The notes: a model not told the origin generated them from the sequence alone. A stretch of 64,000 bases of DNA from Neomegalonema perideroedes DSM 15528 (GCF_000374145.1 NZ_KB893665.1:1-64000), one strand, 5' to 3'; counted from the first letter of the stretch, positions 9,115 to 18,587 are shown. Made by a program: numbers and translations.

Positions 9115-10233
9115 TCAGATATAGGAGCGCAGATGCTCGGAGAGGCAGAGCAGCGCCATGGCCTGTCCATAGGGCGTCGAGGTGAGGCGGATTCCCCGGT
9201 AGTAATCGAGGTCGGCGCCCATGGCCGTCCCGAAGGAGACCTGACGCAATTCGCCGGAGGCGTCGATTTTGCCGATCACGCCTTGGACCGCCTTCTCGGC
9301 CATCGGCAGATATTCCCGCCCGAGATAGCCTTTGCGCACGGCCTTCATCAGGCCATAGCCGAAGCCCGCCGCCGCCGAGGATTCCAGATAGCTTTGCGGA
9401 TCGTCGAGCAGGGTCGTCCAGAGGCCGGAGGCGTCCTGCGTCCGCGCCAGAGCCTCCGCCTGACGGCGCAGGATGGACAATAGATGTCGCCGCAGAGGGT
9501 CGTTCTCGGGCGGGTTCAACAGATCGAGGAATTCGGGGATCGCGATGGTGATCCAGCTGTTGCCGCGCGCCCAAAGGGCCTTGGCGAAATTATGATCGCC
9601 GTCGAAGGTCCAGCCGTGAAACCAGAGTCCCGTCGCGCGGTCGGCGAGATAATGGGCGTGGATGAGGAATTGATATTTCGCCTCCTCCACATATTCGGGA
9701 CGGTTCAGAACCAGCCCGATCTTCGCCAGAGGCATCACGCTCATCATCAGCGTGTCGTCCCACATCTGCTGCGGGTTCACGCTGTTATAGACGATGTGCT
9801 GAAAGCCGCCTTCCTTGGTCTTGGGCAATTCATGCATGGCCCATTCGGCCCAGGTCTCCAGATAAGGAACCCAAGCCGGATTAGGCCGCATCTCATGCAG
9901 GGAGGCGAGAGTCAGGAAGGGCGCGAAGGTGTTGATGTTCTTGGTGGCCTGCTCCTCGGCGAACCGCGCCTCGAACCAATCGAGGATGATTTGGAGAAGC
10001 GCCGGATCCTGCGTGAGCCTCCATGAGTTGAAGAGCCCGTAAAGCCCGATTCCATGGGTCCATTCCCAGCCGCTCCAGCCGCGCGTGTCGATGACGCGGC
10101 CGTCCTCCAGATGGAGCAGGAATTCGCCGGTCTCGTCTTTGATCGCGGTGAGGTTCGCGGCCAGACGCCGGATCAACTCCTCGACTTCGCCGCGCGAGAC
10201 GAAACGCTCCTTGCGCCGGAGCAAAGGATCCAT
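9115..10233 (-). CDS. GH105 unsaturated rhamnogalacturonyl hydrolase
   Basis: A 372-aa member of GH88/GH105 (YteR/RhiN/YesR-like). These enzymes remove the 4,5-unsaturated galacturonic acid left by lyases at the non-reducing end of rhamnogalacturonan or oligogalacturonide fragments. The sequence shows the (alpha/alpha)6-barrel signatures: GWEWTHGIGLYG near residue 65, QQMWDDTLMMSVMPLAKIG near 165, and LWARGNSWI near 215. No signal peptide is present, so it should act in the cytoplasm. The ATG at 10233 has GGGAGAA 8 nt upstream and replaces a longer reading that would cross the promoter. It is first in a unit with GH4 and a binding protein, preceded by two TCATCATATR sites. Confidence 0.9.
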   Translation of the reverse strand: MDPLLRRKERFVSRGEVEELIRRLAANLTAIKDETGEFLLHLEDGRVIDTRGWSGWEWTHGIGLYGLFNSWRLTQDPALLQIILDWFEARFAEEQATKNINTFAPFLTLASLHEMRPNPAWVPYLETWAEWAMHELPKTKEGGFQHIVYNSVNPQQMWDDTLMMSVMPLAKIGLVLNRPEYVEEAKYQFLIHAHYLADRATGLWFHGWTFDGDHNFAKALWARGNSWITIAIPEFLDLLNPPENDPLRRHLLSILRRQAEALARTQDASGLWTTLLDDPQSYLESSAAAGFGYGLMKAVRKGYLGREYLPMAEKAVQGVIGKIDASGELRQVSFGTAMGADLDYYRGIRLTSTPYGQAMALLCLSEHLRSYI

Positions 10234-10432
10234 CGTCGTTTCTCCCTGAAGATCTTCGGCTGATTTGGAATCTCGGCTTGCGGATTCGAAAGCGCCGTTT
10301 CTGGAGGTCAGCAGAGCACAGGCGATTGGGAAAAGCAATATTCATATGATGATTTTGCGGATATTTTCGCTACTCATCATATATTTATAGGGCGACCCCG
10401 TAAGATCGCCCCGATCTTCAGAGACCGCGCCT
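10234..10432. promoter_or_regulatory. Promoter/operator region of the GH105-GH4-SBP unit
   Basis: A 199-bp gap between rhaI and the GH105 gene. It contains TCATCATATG (minus strand, 10343-10352) and TCATCATATA (plus strand, 10374-10383), arranged as an inverted pair 21 bp apart. An AT-rich block beside them (10380-10390) reads CTATAAATAT on the minus strand and could be the -10 region. The same 10-bp motif occurs before udh/gntR, kdgD and kduI. I infer that this unit is transcribed separately from rhaDI and controlled by the GntR-type regulator at 32647. Confidence 0.55.
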
Positions 10433-11710
10433 TCAGACGATGCCGCCGCCCGCGCCCGAAACCTTCGGACGCCGCGCCGCCGCCTGAGCCCGATAGCCCG
10501 AAGACCGGAAAGCGGCCACGGGATCTATGGCGGCGCCTTTCTCCAAGCGCGCCATGGCGAGAATCGGCTCGACGTCGGTGCGGAAGGCGGTCTTCAGAGT
10601 CTCGGAGGCCATGAGGGCGTCGTTGCTCTCCTGATGCGCCCGCAGGGCCGCGCGATCCACTAGCAGCGCCTGAGCATGGGCGCGCGCCACCTCCATGGCC
10701 GAAGCCATCATGCTCTCCAGCGGATCGGTGACGTTATGGCTTTCATCCAGCATATAGGCGGGAGAAAAGCCGGGCGTCCCCTCGGCGTTGACCAATTCGT
10801 TGAAGACGAGGAAGAGCCGGTAAGGATCGATCACGCCCGCGTCGAGATCGTCGTCGCCGTATTTGCTGTCGTTGAAGTGAAAGCCCGCCAGCTTGCCGAA
10901 GCGGATCAGCCGCGCCACGATCATCTCGATGTTCACGTTCGGCGCATGATGCCCGAGATCCACGAGGCAAGCGGCTTTTGCGCCCAACTCCTGCGCGATG
11001 AGATAGCTCGTGCCCCAATCCTGAACCACGGTGGAGTAAAAGGCGGGCTCATACATCTTATGCTCGACGAAGAGCCGCCAATCCTCCGGGAGGCCCGCGT
11101 AAATGCGGTGGGCGCTCTCCAGATAGCGGTCGAGCTGACGGGTGAAGTCGGCTTGTCCGGGGAAGTTCGAGCCGTCGCCGATCCAGATGGACAGCGCCTT
11201 CGAGCCGATCTTCCGCCCCAGCTCGACGCAATCCAGATTATGCGCCACGGCCTGATCCCGCACGGCCTTGTCCGTATGCGAAAGCGAGCCGTATTTGAAG
11301 CTCAAGGGGAGGTCGGGGTGATCCTGAAAGGTGTTGGAGTTCACCGCGTCGAAGATCAGCCCATGCTCGCCCGCCCGCGCCAGAAGCGCCGCCGGGTCGG
11401 CCTTGTCCCAAGGAATATGCAGCGAAATCGCCGGAGCCAGCCCCGTCAGGCGATGGACGGCGCCGCAATCGTCGATCTTGTCGAAGACGTCGCGCGGCTC
11501 GCCCGCGCCGGGGAAACGGGCGAAGCGCGTGCCGCCCGTGCCCGCCGCCCAGCTCGGGAGCGCGATTCCAAAGGCCGAGATCTTCGCCTTGATCGCGTCG
11601 ATCTCGAATCCGCGCCGCGCCAGACGCTCGCCGAGGCTTTCGTAATCGCGACGCAGATCGGCTTCGCGGCGGGCGTTCGCCTCGCCGAGGACGGAGTCCT
11701 GAATCTTCAT
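10433..11710 (-). CDS. rhaI: L-rhamnose catabolism isomerase RhaI
   Basis: Converts L-rhamnose to L-rhamnulose. This is the rhizobial RhaI type (425 aa), a TIM-barrel sugar isomerase distinct from E. coli RhaA. Likely metal-site segments are LFVEHKMYEPAFYS near residue 222, LVDLGHHAPNVNIE near 260 and GFHFNDSKYGDDD near 290. The ATG at 11710 has a strong GGAGGAAA 4-5 nt upstream. It lies 22 nt behind the rhaD fusion gene on the same strand, forming the rhaDI operon that faces away from rhaR. Confident because gene order and both partners match the described rhizobial rhamnose locus. Confidence 0.92.
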   Translation of the reverse strand: MKIQDSVLGEANARREADLRRDYESLGERLARRGFEIDAIKAKISAFGIALPSWAAGTGGTRFARFPGAGEPRDVFDKIDDCGAVHRLTGLAPAISLHIPWDKADPAALLARAGEHGLIFDAVNSNTFQDHPDLPLSFKYGSLSHTDKAVRDQAVAHNLDCVELGRKIGSKALSIWIGDGSNFPGQADFTRQLDRYLESAHRIYAGLPEDWRLFVEHKMYEPAFYSTVVQDWGTSYLIAQELGAKAACLVDLGHHAPNVNIEMIVARLIRFGKLAGFHFNDSKYGDDDLDAGVIDPYRLFLVFNELVNAEGTPGFSPAYMLDESHNVTDPLESMMASAMEVARAHAQALLVDRAALRAHQESNDALMASETLKTAFRTDVEPILAMARLEKGAAIDPVAAFRSSGYRAQAAARRPKVSGAGGGIV

Positions 11711-11732
11711 GGTTTCCTCCCTTTCCGGCGAC

Positions 11733-13835
11733 TCAGCGCGTGAAGGCCTGCACGTTGCCCGCATCCACATTGACGATGTTGCCCGTGGATTTGGCGCTGA
11801 GGTCGGAGGCGAAGAAATAATTGGCCTCGGCGATGTCCTCGGGCAAAACCGAGCGCTTCAGAAGGCTGCGCTGACGATACATCTCCTCAAGGCCCTCCTT
11901 GTCGGTCTTATAGGTCGAGGCGCGCTGATCCAGCCATTCGCCGGACCAGATCTTCGAGCCGCGCAAGACCGCGTCGGGGTTCACCACATTGACGCGGATG
12001 CCCTCCGGCGCGCCCTCCAGCGCGAGGCAGCGGGCGAGATGGATCTCCGAGGCCTTGGCCGTGCAATAGGCCGAGGCTCCCGGCGAGGCCGCAAGCCCGT
12101 TCTTGGAGGCCACGAAGACCACGGCGCCGCCGATCCCCTGAGCCTTCAGCAGCTTGAAGGCTTCGCGGCTGACGAGGAAATAGCCCGTCGAGAGGATGGA
12201 CATATTCTTGTTCCAAAGCTCAAGCGTGGTCTCCTCGACCGGCGCCGAAGAGGCGATCCCCGCATTGGAGACAAGAATGTCGAGGCCGCCGAATTCCCGC
12301 GCGACCTCCGCATAGGCCCCGATCACGCCCGCTTCATCGGTGACGTTCAGCGCGACGCTCCGCACCATGTCGGCGCCGAAGCCTTTGGCGAAGCCTTGGC
12401 GCACCTCCTCCAGAGCGGCGGCGTCGATGTCGGCCAGCATGACGCAGGCGCCTTCGCCGAGATATTTGCGCGCCGTCGCCGCGCCGATGCCGCCCGCCGC
12501 GCCGGTGATCAGCGCCACGCGTCCCGCGAGGCTTTTCGGCTTGGGCATGCGCTGAAGTTTGGCCTCCTCCAGAAGCCAATATTCGATGTCGAAGGCTTCT
12601 TGTTCAGGCAGCCCGCGATAGGCGCTGATCGCCGAGCTTCCGCGCATGACGTTGATGGCGTTGACGTAGAATTCGCCCGAAATCCGCGCCGTGGCCTTAT
12701 CCAGCGCGAAGGAGATCATCCCCACCCCCGGCACCAGATAGATCACCGCATTGGGATCGCGGATGGACGGAGAATCCGGACGCTTGCAGCGCTCGTAATA
12801 GGCGGCGTAATCTTGGCGGTAAGCCTCCACGGCGGCGGGGAGTCCGGCGAGGGTCTTCTCCAGATCCGGCGCGGCGGGGTCGAACTCCACCACCAGAGGC
12901 CGGATCTTGGTGCGCAGGAAATGATCCGGGCAAGAGGTGCCGAGCGCCGCCAATTCCTCCAGCCGCTTTGAGCCGACGAACTCCAGCACCGCCTGTTGAT
13001 CGTCGAAATGCCCGACCTTATGGCGCTCCTTCGAGATCAGCCCGCGAATGACCGGCATCAGCCGCGCGGCGATGCGGCGACGCTCTTCAGACGGCAGGGT
13101 CGGCTTCGCTGCGCCGCCGAAGACGGAGAGGCCCGCCGTCCTCTGTTCGAGCCAGGCGTAAGCCTTATTGATGACCTCCAGCGTGGTCAGATAGCAATCC
13201 TTGGCGTCGTCGGCCCAAGTGAAGAGCCCATGCGATTCGAGGACGCAGCCCTTGGCCTGCGGATTCTCGACCGCGAATTTCTCCAGCCAGAGGCCAAGCT
13301 CATAGCCCGGCTTCTTCCAAGGCAGCCAGCCGATGACCTCGCCGAAGATCTCCTGCGTCAGCGCCTTGGAATCGGCGGAGGCGGCGATGGCGATGATGGC
13401 GTCCGAATGCACATGGTCCACATGTTTGCGCGGGACATAGGCGTGCAAAGGCGTGTCGATGGAGGCGGCGCGGGCGTTGAGGTTGAAGGTGCAATGGGGC
13501 AGATAGCCCACCATCTCGTCCTCATGGGCGAGGCCGCGATATTTGCCCTTCAGCGCCCGCAGCTTATCCATATAGAGCGTGGAGAAGCCGTCCATCTTCA
13601 TCGAGCCGATGTCTCCGCCCGAGCCCTTGACCCACAGGACTTCGACCTTCTCGCCGCTGAGCGGATCGGCCTCCATGACCTTGGCCGAGGTGTTGCCGCC
13701 GCCGTAATTGGTCACGCGCTTGTCGGAGCCGAGCAGATTCGAGCGATAGAGCAGCTTTTCGGATTCGCTCATGCCCGCCGCCTTGGCGTCGTCCCACAGG
13801 TTCTCCAGACGATTGGAGGGCGCAAGATCGGACAT
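11733..13835 (-). CDS. rhaD: Bifunctional rhamnulose-1-phosphate aldolase / short-chain dehydrogenase
   Basis: A 700-aa fusion. The N-terminal part (about 1-430) is a class II aldolase that splits rhamnulose-1-phosphate to dihydroxyacetone phosphate and L-lactaldehyde; its metal histidines are visible in HVDHVHSDA and LESHGLFTW. The C-terminal part (about 440-700) is a short-chain dehydrogenase with TGAAGGIGAAT, NAGIASS and the YCTAK catalytic motif, expected to oxidise the lactaldehyde. This is the known RhaD aldolase-ADH fusion of alphaproteobacteria. The ATG at 13835 has CAGGAG about 9 nt upstream. It leads the rhaDI operon. Confidence 0.93.
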   Translation of the reverse strand: MSDLAPSNRLENLWDDAKAAGMSESEKLLYRSNLLGSDKRVTNYGGGNTSAKVMEADPLSGEKVEVLWVKGSGGDIGSMKMDGFSTLYMDKLRALKGKYRGLAHEDEMVGYLPHCTFNLNARAASIDTPLHAYVPRKHVDHVHSDAIIAIAASADSKALTQEIFGEVIGWLPWKKPGYELGLWLEKFAVENPQAKGCVLESHGLFTWADDAKDCYLTTLEVINKAYAWLEQRTAGLSVFGGAAKPTLPSEERRRIAARLMPVIRGLISKERHKVGHFDDQQAVLEFVGSKRLEELAALGTSCPDHFLRTKIRPLVVEFDPAAPDLEKTLAGLPAAVEAYRQDYAAYYERCKRPDSPSIRDPNAVIYLVPGVGMISFALDKATARISGEFYVNAINVMRGSSAISAYRGLPEQEAFDIEYWLLEEAKLQRMPKPKSLAGRVALITGAAGGIGAATARKYLGEGACVMLADIDAAALEEVRQGFAKGFGADMVRSVALNVTDEAGVIGAYAEVAREFGGLDILVSNAGIASSAPVEETTLELWNKNMSILSTGYFLVSREAFKLLKAQGIGGAVVFVASKNGLAASPGASAYCTAKASEIHLARCLALEGAPEGIRVNVVNPDAVLRGSKIWSGEWLDQRASTYKTDKEGLEEMYRQRSLLKRSVLPEDIAEANYFFASDLSAKSTGNIVNVDAGNVQAFTR

Positions 13836-14046
13836 TGGGATATGCTCCTGAGGGAATGGTTTCTGAGGAAAGGGCCCGGCCTTTAAAAGGGATGGCTTTC
13901 CGCCGAGGCTTTCCTCAGAGCCGCACATAAGTCAATCGAAAACGATCATAATCGATCATATTGCACCTGCGAAAAGACATAAAATGATCGAAACTGATTG
14001 ACAAAGCCCCAAACTCGCCCGATCCTGATCCTCAAGGAGTCGCCTT
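13836..14046. promoter_or_regulatory. Divergent rhaD / rhaR control region
   Basis: Between the rhaD and rhaR starts lies an AT-rich core with repeated boxes. CGATCAT is at 13943-13949 and again at 13953-13959 (exactly 10 bp apart), and the inverse ATGATCG is at 13984-13990. GAAAACGAT (13938-13946) and GAAACTGAT (13990-13998) resemble the GAAAnnGAT half-sites known for DeoR-family operators. These are good candidates for RhaR binding, controlling both directions. AAGGAG sits just upstream of the rhaR ATG. Confidence 0.55.
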
Positions 14047-14868
14047 ATGCACGAAACCGAGCGCCATCGAGTCATCCTGTCCGCAGTCCAATCGAAGCCC
14101 TTCGCTTCGGTGGCCGAGCTAGTGGAGTTGACCGAAAGCTCCGAGGCCACCATTCGCCGCGACATCGCCCAGCTTCACTTGCAGAAAAAGCTGCGTCGGG
14201 TGCGCGGCGGCGCCGAGGCCCTGACTCCGGCCCATGTGACCGCCCTGAACGGACGGCCCTTCTCGGTGAATATTTCGATCAATATCGCTCAGAAACGCGC
14301 AATCGCCAAAGCGGCGGCCGATCTCTGCGAGGATGGCGACACCATCATCATCAACGGCGGCACCACCACTTTTCAGATGGTCCATCCGTTGGCGACGCGG
14401 CGGCTCCAGATTCTGACCAATTCCTTTCCCATCGCCGAGCATCTGCTGAACCATACGAAAAACACCGTGATGCTCCCCGGCGGGACGATCTACCGCGAAC
14501 AAAACATCGTGCTCTCGCCCTTCGAGAACGACGTGATCCGCAATTTCTACGCCCGCCGCATGTTCATGGGCGCGCAGGGAATCGGGCCGCTCGGGGTGAT
14601 GGAGCAGGATCCGCTGATCATCCACGCCGAGGAGAAGCTCCTCGGGCAGGCCGACGAATTGGTCCTGCTGGTGGACAGCGAAAAATTCTCCCGGCGCTCG
14701 GCGCTGATCCTCTGTCCGCTGGCGCGGATCCACACCGTCGTCACGGATGACGGGATCGAGGACCGCCATGCTCAGATGCTCGCCGACGCCGGAGTCCGGC
14801 TGATCGTCGCGCCGGTCGCGCGCTCGGCCAAGGGAGAAGAACCGGAGGCCGAAGCCGCCGAAGGATGA
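14047..14868 (+). CDS. rhaR: DeoR-family regulator of rhamnose genes
   Basis: A 273-aa DeoR-type regulator. The N-terminal winged HTH (residues 1-57) contains ESSEATIRRDIAQLHLQKKLRRVRGGAEAL, broken here as ATIRRDIAQL followed by RVRGGAEAL, the family signature. The C-terminal sugar-phosphate sensing domain has the usual DTIIINGGTTT and LTNSFPIAEHL segments. It is the first gene of the plus-strand rhaR-S-T-P-Q-M-K set and is divergent from rhaDI, the same position as RhaR of Rhizobium leguminosarum. Its effector is presumably a rhamnose derivative; repression versus activation is not readable from sequence. Confidence 0.88.
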   Translation: MHETERHRVILSAVQSKPFASVAELVELTESSEATIRRDIAQLHLQKKLRRVRGGAEALTPAHVTALNGRPFSVNISINIAQKRAIAKAAADLCEDGDTIIINGGTTTFQMVHPLATRRLQILTNSFPIAEHLLNHTKNTVMLPGGTIYREQNIVLSPFENDVIRNFYARRMFMGAQGIGPLGVMEQDPLIIHAEEKLLGQADELVLLVDSEKFSRRSALILCPLARIHTVVTDDGIEDRHAQMLADAGVRLIVAPVARSAKGEEPEAEAAEG

Positions 14869-14935
14869 CGAGACGCGCGCCGGGGAAAATCAGGCGGGCG
14901 GAGAATCAAAATCATGTTTCTGGGAGGAAACAGGC

Positions 14936-15928
14936 ATGTTCGCCAAAAAACTCATGATCGGCGCGGCCCTCGCCGCGAGCCTGATGAGCTCCGCCGCCTG
15001 GGCGCAAGATCCGGTGCGCATCGCTCTGGTCGCCAAATCGCTCGGCAACGGCTTCTTCGAGGCCGCCAACCGCGGCGCCGAAGAGGCCGCCAAAGAGCTG
15101 GGGAACGTCCAGATCATCTACACCGGCCCGACCTCCACCACGGCGGAAGGCCAGATCGAGGTGATCAACGCGCTCATCGCCCAGCGCGTGAACGCCATCG
15201 CCATCTCGGCCAATGATCCCGACGCCGTGGCTCCGGCGCTCAAGCGCGCCATGCAGCGCGGGATCACGGTGATCTCCTGGGATTCCGGCGTGGCCAAGGA
15301 CGGCCGCGAGCTGCATCTCGCGCCCTCCTCCAACGAGCTGATCGGCCAGACCATCATCAAGCTCGCCGCCGACGAATTGCCCGAGGGCGGCGAAGTCGCG
15401 GTGCTGTCGGCGACCTCCACCTCGACGAACCAGAACATCTGGATCTCCGAGATGAACAAGGTCATGGACCAATATCCGAACATCAAGCTCGTCGCGACGG
15501 TCTACGGCGACGATCTCGCGGATAAGTCCTATCGCGAGACTCAGGGCCTGCTTCAGACTTACCCGGATCTCGACGCGATCATCGCCCCGACCTCGGTCGG
15601 GATCGTGGCGGCGGCTCAGGCCGTGGCCGACGCGGGCAAGATCGGCAAGGTGAACGTCACCGGGCTGGGGCTGCCCTCCGAGATGGCGGGCGCCGTCGAG
15701 AGCGGGGCCTCGAAATCCTTCGCGATCTGGAATCCGGTGGATCTCGGCTACTCGGCGGCCTATCTGGCCTATGAGCTGGCCACCGACAAGGCCGAGGCCA
15801 AGCCCGGCGCGGTGATCTCCATCGGGCGCATGGGAAGCGTCACGCTGGACGACGCCAATGAAGCGGCCATGTCCACGCCCTTCAAATACGACGCCTCGAA
15901 CATCGAAGAGTTCAAGACCGTCTTCTGA
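14936..15928 (+). CDS. rhaS: Rhamnose ABC transporter periplasmic binding protein RhaS
   Basis: A 330-aa type-I periplasmic binding protein with a signal peptide cleaved near AWAQ (about residue 23). The mature start PVRIALVAKSLGNGFFEAAN and the segments TGPTSTTAEGQIEVINALI and AISANDPDAV are typical of RhaS/LsrB-like rhamnose binders. The ATG is preceded by GGGAGG. It leads the importer genes rhaTPQ and is separated from rhaT by a perfect 10-bp hairpin with a T-run, an arrangement that would give more binding protein than membrane subunits. Confidence 0.92.
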   Translation: MFAKKLMIGAALAASLMSSAAWAQDPVRIALVAKSLGNGFFEAANRGAEEAAKELGNVQIIYTGPTSTTAEGQIEVINALIAQRVNAIAISANDPDAVAPALKRAMQRGITVISWDSGVAKDGRELHLAPSSNELIGQTIIKLAADELPEGGEVAVLSATSTSTNQNIWISEMNKVMDQYPNIKLVATVYGDDLADKSYRETQGLLQTYPDLDAIIAPTSVGIVAAAQAVADAGKIGKVNVTGLGLPSEMAGAVESGASKSFAIWNPVDLGYSAAYLAYELATDKAEAKPGAVISIGRMGSVTLDDANEAAMSTPFKYDASNIEEFKTVF

Positions 15929-15950
15929 CCCCTTCCTGACGGCGACTCCC

Positions 15951-15980
15951 GCCCGCCGGATCCTCTCCGGCGGGCCTTTT
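15951..15980 (+). terminator. Hairpin with T-run between rhaS and rhaT
   Basis: A perfect 10-bp stem, GCCCGCCGGA (15951-15960) and TCCGGCGGGC (15966-15975), with a 5-nt loop is followed by CTTTTCCCC. It lies 22 nt after the rhaS stop and 28 nt before the rhaT start. All downstream rha genes overlap one another and need read-through, so this is more likely a partial terminator or a stabiliser of rhaS mRNA than a full stop. Confidence 0.75.
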
Positions 15981-16008
15981 CCCCGCATCCTTCGCTCAGG
16001 AGGGCTCC

Positions 16009-17580
16009 ATGGCCGCCGAGCCTCTCGTCGCCGCCTCTGCGGCCGACGCGCCTTTCTCCGTCTCCGCCCGGCCCGTGCTGAGCCTGCGCGGAATCGTGAA
16101 GAGCTTCCCCGGCGTGAAGGCGCTTCAGGGCGTCGAGCTTGATCTTTATCCCGGTCAGGTCACGGCGCTGATCGGCGAGAACGGCGCCGGAAAATCCACT
16201 TTGGTGAAGCTGCTGACCGGCGTTTATCAGCCCGATGCAGGCGAAATCCGCATCGAGGGCCGCGCGGCGCGTTTTCCCACCGCGGCGGCGGCGGCGGCCG
16301 AGGGCGTCACGGCGATCCATCAGGAGACCGTGCTCTTCGACGAATTGAGCGTCGCGGAGAACATCTTCCTCGGCCATGCGCCGCTCAACCGCTTCGGCCT
16401 CATCGACTGGCCGCGCATGCGCCGCGAGGCGCGGGAGATCCTCGCGCGGATCGGCGCCGCGCTTGATCCGAACGCGGCGCTGAAGGATCTCGGCATCGCC
16501 AGCAAACATCTGGTCGCCATCGCCCGGGCGCTTTCGGTGGAGGCCCGCGTGGTGATCATGGACGAGCCCACCGCCGCCCTCTCGCATAAGGAGATCGGCG
16601 AGCTTTACGAGCTGGTCGAGCGGCTGAAGGCTCAGGGCAAGGCCATTCTCTTCATCAGCCATAAATTCGATGAGATCTTCCGCATCGCCGATCGCTACGC
16701 CGTCTTCCGCGACGGCGGCATGGTCGGGGCGGGGCTGATGTCCGAGATCGACGAGCGCCGCCTCGTGGAGATGATGGTGGGCCGCGCCATGGACAGCATC
16801 TTTCCCGTCCGGACTCCGCAGATCGGCGAGGAGATCCTCAGCGTCTCCGGCTATTCCCATCCGACGGAGTTCGCGGATGTGAGCTTCACCCTGCGGCGCG
16901 GCGAGATCCTCGGATTTTACGGGCTGGTCGGGGCGGGACGCTCCGAGCTGATGCAGGCGCTCTTCGGAATCTCGCGGCCTTCGGCGGGAATCTGCCGCAT
17001 CGCGGGCGAGGAGCGCAGTCCGCGTTCGCCCGCCGAAGCCGTCGAGGCCGGGCTGGTCTACGCCCCCGAGGATCGCGGCCTGCAAGGCGCCGTGCGGGCT
17101 CTGCCCATCTTTCAGAACCTCACCCTGCCCTCGCTGGGACGCCTCTCACGGGCGGGCCTCCTGCGCAAGGCCGAGGAATTCGCCCTCACGCGCCATTACG
17201 CCGAAAGGCTGGATCTGCGCGCCGCCAGCCTCGATCAGCCGCTCGGATTGCTGTCGGGCGGCAATCAGCAAAAGGTGGTGATCGGGAAATGGCTCGCCAC
17301 GCAGCCGAAGATCATCATCCTCGACGAGCCCACCAAAGGCGTGGACGTCGGGTCCAAGGCGGCGGTGCATGAATTCATGGCCGAACTGGCCGCCGAGGGG
17401 CTGGCGGTGATCATGGTCTCTTCGGAGATCCCGGAGATCCTCGGGATGTCGGATCGGGTGATCGTCATGCGCGAGGGCCGGATGGTCGGGGAATATCCCC
17501 GCGCGGGCCTGACGCCGGAGATCCTCGTGCGCGCCGCCGCCGGAATCGGAGTCGGAATCGGGGCGGGAGGCGACTCATGA
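16009..17580 (+). CDS. rhaT: Rhamnose ABC transporter ATP-binding protein RhaT
   Basis: A 523-aa tandem ATPase of the ribose/rhamnose CUT2 class. Domain 1 (about 25-260) has Walker A GENGAGKST and Walker [14 protein letters not shown]. Domain 2 (about 275-510) has the degenerate Walker A YGLVGAGRSE usual for this class, plus LLSGGNQQKVVIGKWL and IIILDEPTKGVDVG. It powers rhamnose uptake through RhaP/RhaQ. Its stop codon overlaps the rhaP ATG (ATGA), so the genes are translationally coupled. Note that this RhaT is unrelated to the E. coli proton symporter of the same name. Confidence 0.93.
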   Translation: MAAEPLVAASAADAPFSVSARPVLSLRGIVKSFPGVKALQGVELDLYPGQVTALIGENGAGKSTLVKLLTGVYQPDAGEIRIEGRAARFPTAAAAAAEGVTAIHQETVLFDELSVAENIFLGHAPLNRFGLIDWPRMRREAREILARIGAALDPNAALKDLGIASKHLVAIARALSVEARVVIMDEPTAALSHKEIGELYELVERLKAQGKAILFISHKFDEIFRIADRYAVFRDGGMVGAGLMSEIDERRLVEMMVGRAMDSIFPVRTPQIGEEILSVSGYSHPTEFADVSFTLRRGEILGFYGLVGAGRSELMQALFGISRPSAGICRIAGEERSPRSPAEAVEAGLVYAPEDRGLQGAVRALPIFQNLTLPSLGRLSRAGLLRKAEEFALTRHYAERLDLRAASLDQPLGLLSGGNQQKVVIGKWLATQPKIIILDEPTKGVDVGSKAAVHEFMAELAAEGLAVIMVSSEIPEILGMSDRVIVMREGRMVGEYPRAGLTPEILVRAAAGIGVGIGAGGDS

Positions 17581-18587
17581 GCGCCCTTCTCAAACGCCGG
17601 GAGTTCCTGCTGTTTCTGGCGATCCTGCTGCTGATCCTGCTGGTCCGCGCGCGCTTCCCGAGCTTCGGGAGCCCCGCCAATCTCGCGGCGATCTTCAACG
17701 ACAGCGCCATTCTGATCATTCTGGCGCTCGGACAAATGGCGGTGATCCTGACGCGCTGCGTGGATCTCTCCGTGGCGGCCAACCTCGCCCTGACGGGCAT
17801 GGCGACCGCCATGCTCAACGCCGCCCTGCCGGGGATTCCGGTGGGGCTTCTGTTGCTCTTCGCGGCGGGCATGGGCATGGCGCTCGGGGCCTTCAACGGG
17901 ATTCTCGTCTGGAAGCTGGCTTTGCCCTCCATCGTCGTGACGCTGGGGACGATGACCATTTATCGCGGCTCGATCTTCCTGTTGTCGGGCGGGGCATGGG
18001 TCAACGCCCATCAGATGAGCCCCGCCTTCAAGGCCTTCCCGCGCGAGGTGGTTCTGGGCCTGCCGGTCCTCTCATGGATCGCGATCGCCGTGATCGCGGT
18101 CTTCGTCCTGCTCATCGGGCGGACGGGGCTCGGGCGGGCCTTCCACGCCGTGGGCGGAGACGAACACGCCGCCGTCTATACGGGAATTTCGGTCGGGCGG
18201 ACGCGCTTCTGGGCCTTCACGATCAACGGCGGTCTGGCGGGAGTCTGCGGCTATCTCTGGGTGAGCCGTTACGCCGTAGCCTACACCGAGGTGGCGCAGG
18301 GCTTCGAGCTCGACGTGATCGCCGCCTGCGTGATCGGCGGAATCTCCATCGCCGGAGGCATGGGGACCGTGGCCGGGGCGCTGCTCGGCGCCTTCTTCCT
18401 CGGCGCGATTAAAAACGCTCTTCCCGTCGCCGGGATCTCGCCCTTCTGGCAAATGGCCATCTCCGGCGCGGCGATCCTGCTGGCCGTCGCCTTCAACGCC
18501 CGCGCCGAACGCCGCAAGGGCCGGATCATCCTGAAATCGGCGCAATCCGCCGCCCCCGTCATCCGGTCTTCGGGAGCCGCGTCATGA
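17577..18587 (+). CDS. rhaP: Rhamnose ABC transporter permease RhaP
   Basis: A 336-aa inner-membrane permease of the CUT2 (RbsC-like) family with about 8-10 hydrophobic helices from residue 8 to about 315. Family markers are TRCVDLSVAANLALTGM near residue 58, ALPSIVVTLGT near 115 and the AACVIGGISIAGGMGT segment near 245. It overlaps rhaT by ATGA upstream and rhaQ by ATGA downstream. Together with RhaQ it forms the membrane channel of the rhamnose importer. Confidence 0.92.
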   Translation: MSALLKRREFLLFLAILLLILLVRARFPSFGSPANLAAIFNDSAILIILALGQMAVILTRCVDLSVAANLALTGMATAMLNAALPGIPVGLLLLFAAGMGMALGAFNGILVWKLALPSIVVTLGTMTIYRGSIFLLSGGAWVNAHQMSPAFKAFPREVVLGLPVLSWIAIAVIAVFVLLIGRTGLGRAFHAVGGDEHAAVYTGISVGRTRFWAFTINGGLAGVCGYLWVSRYAVAYTEVAQGFELDVIAACVIGGISIAGGMGTVAGALLGAFFLGAIKNALPVAGISPFWQMAISGAAILLAVAFNARAERRKGRIILKSAQSAAPVIRSSGAAS

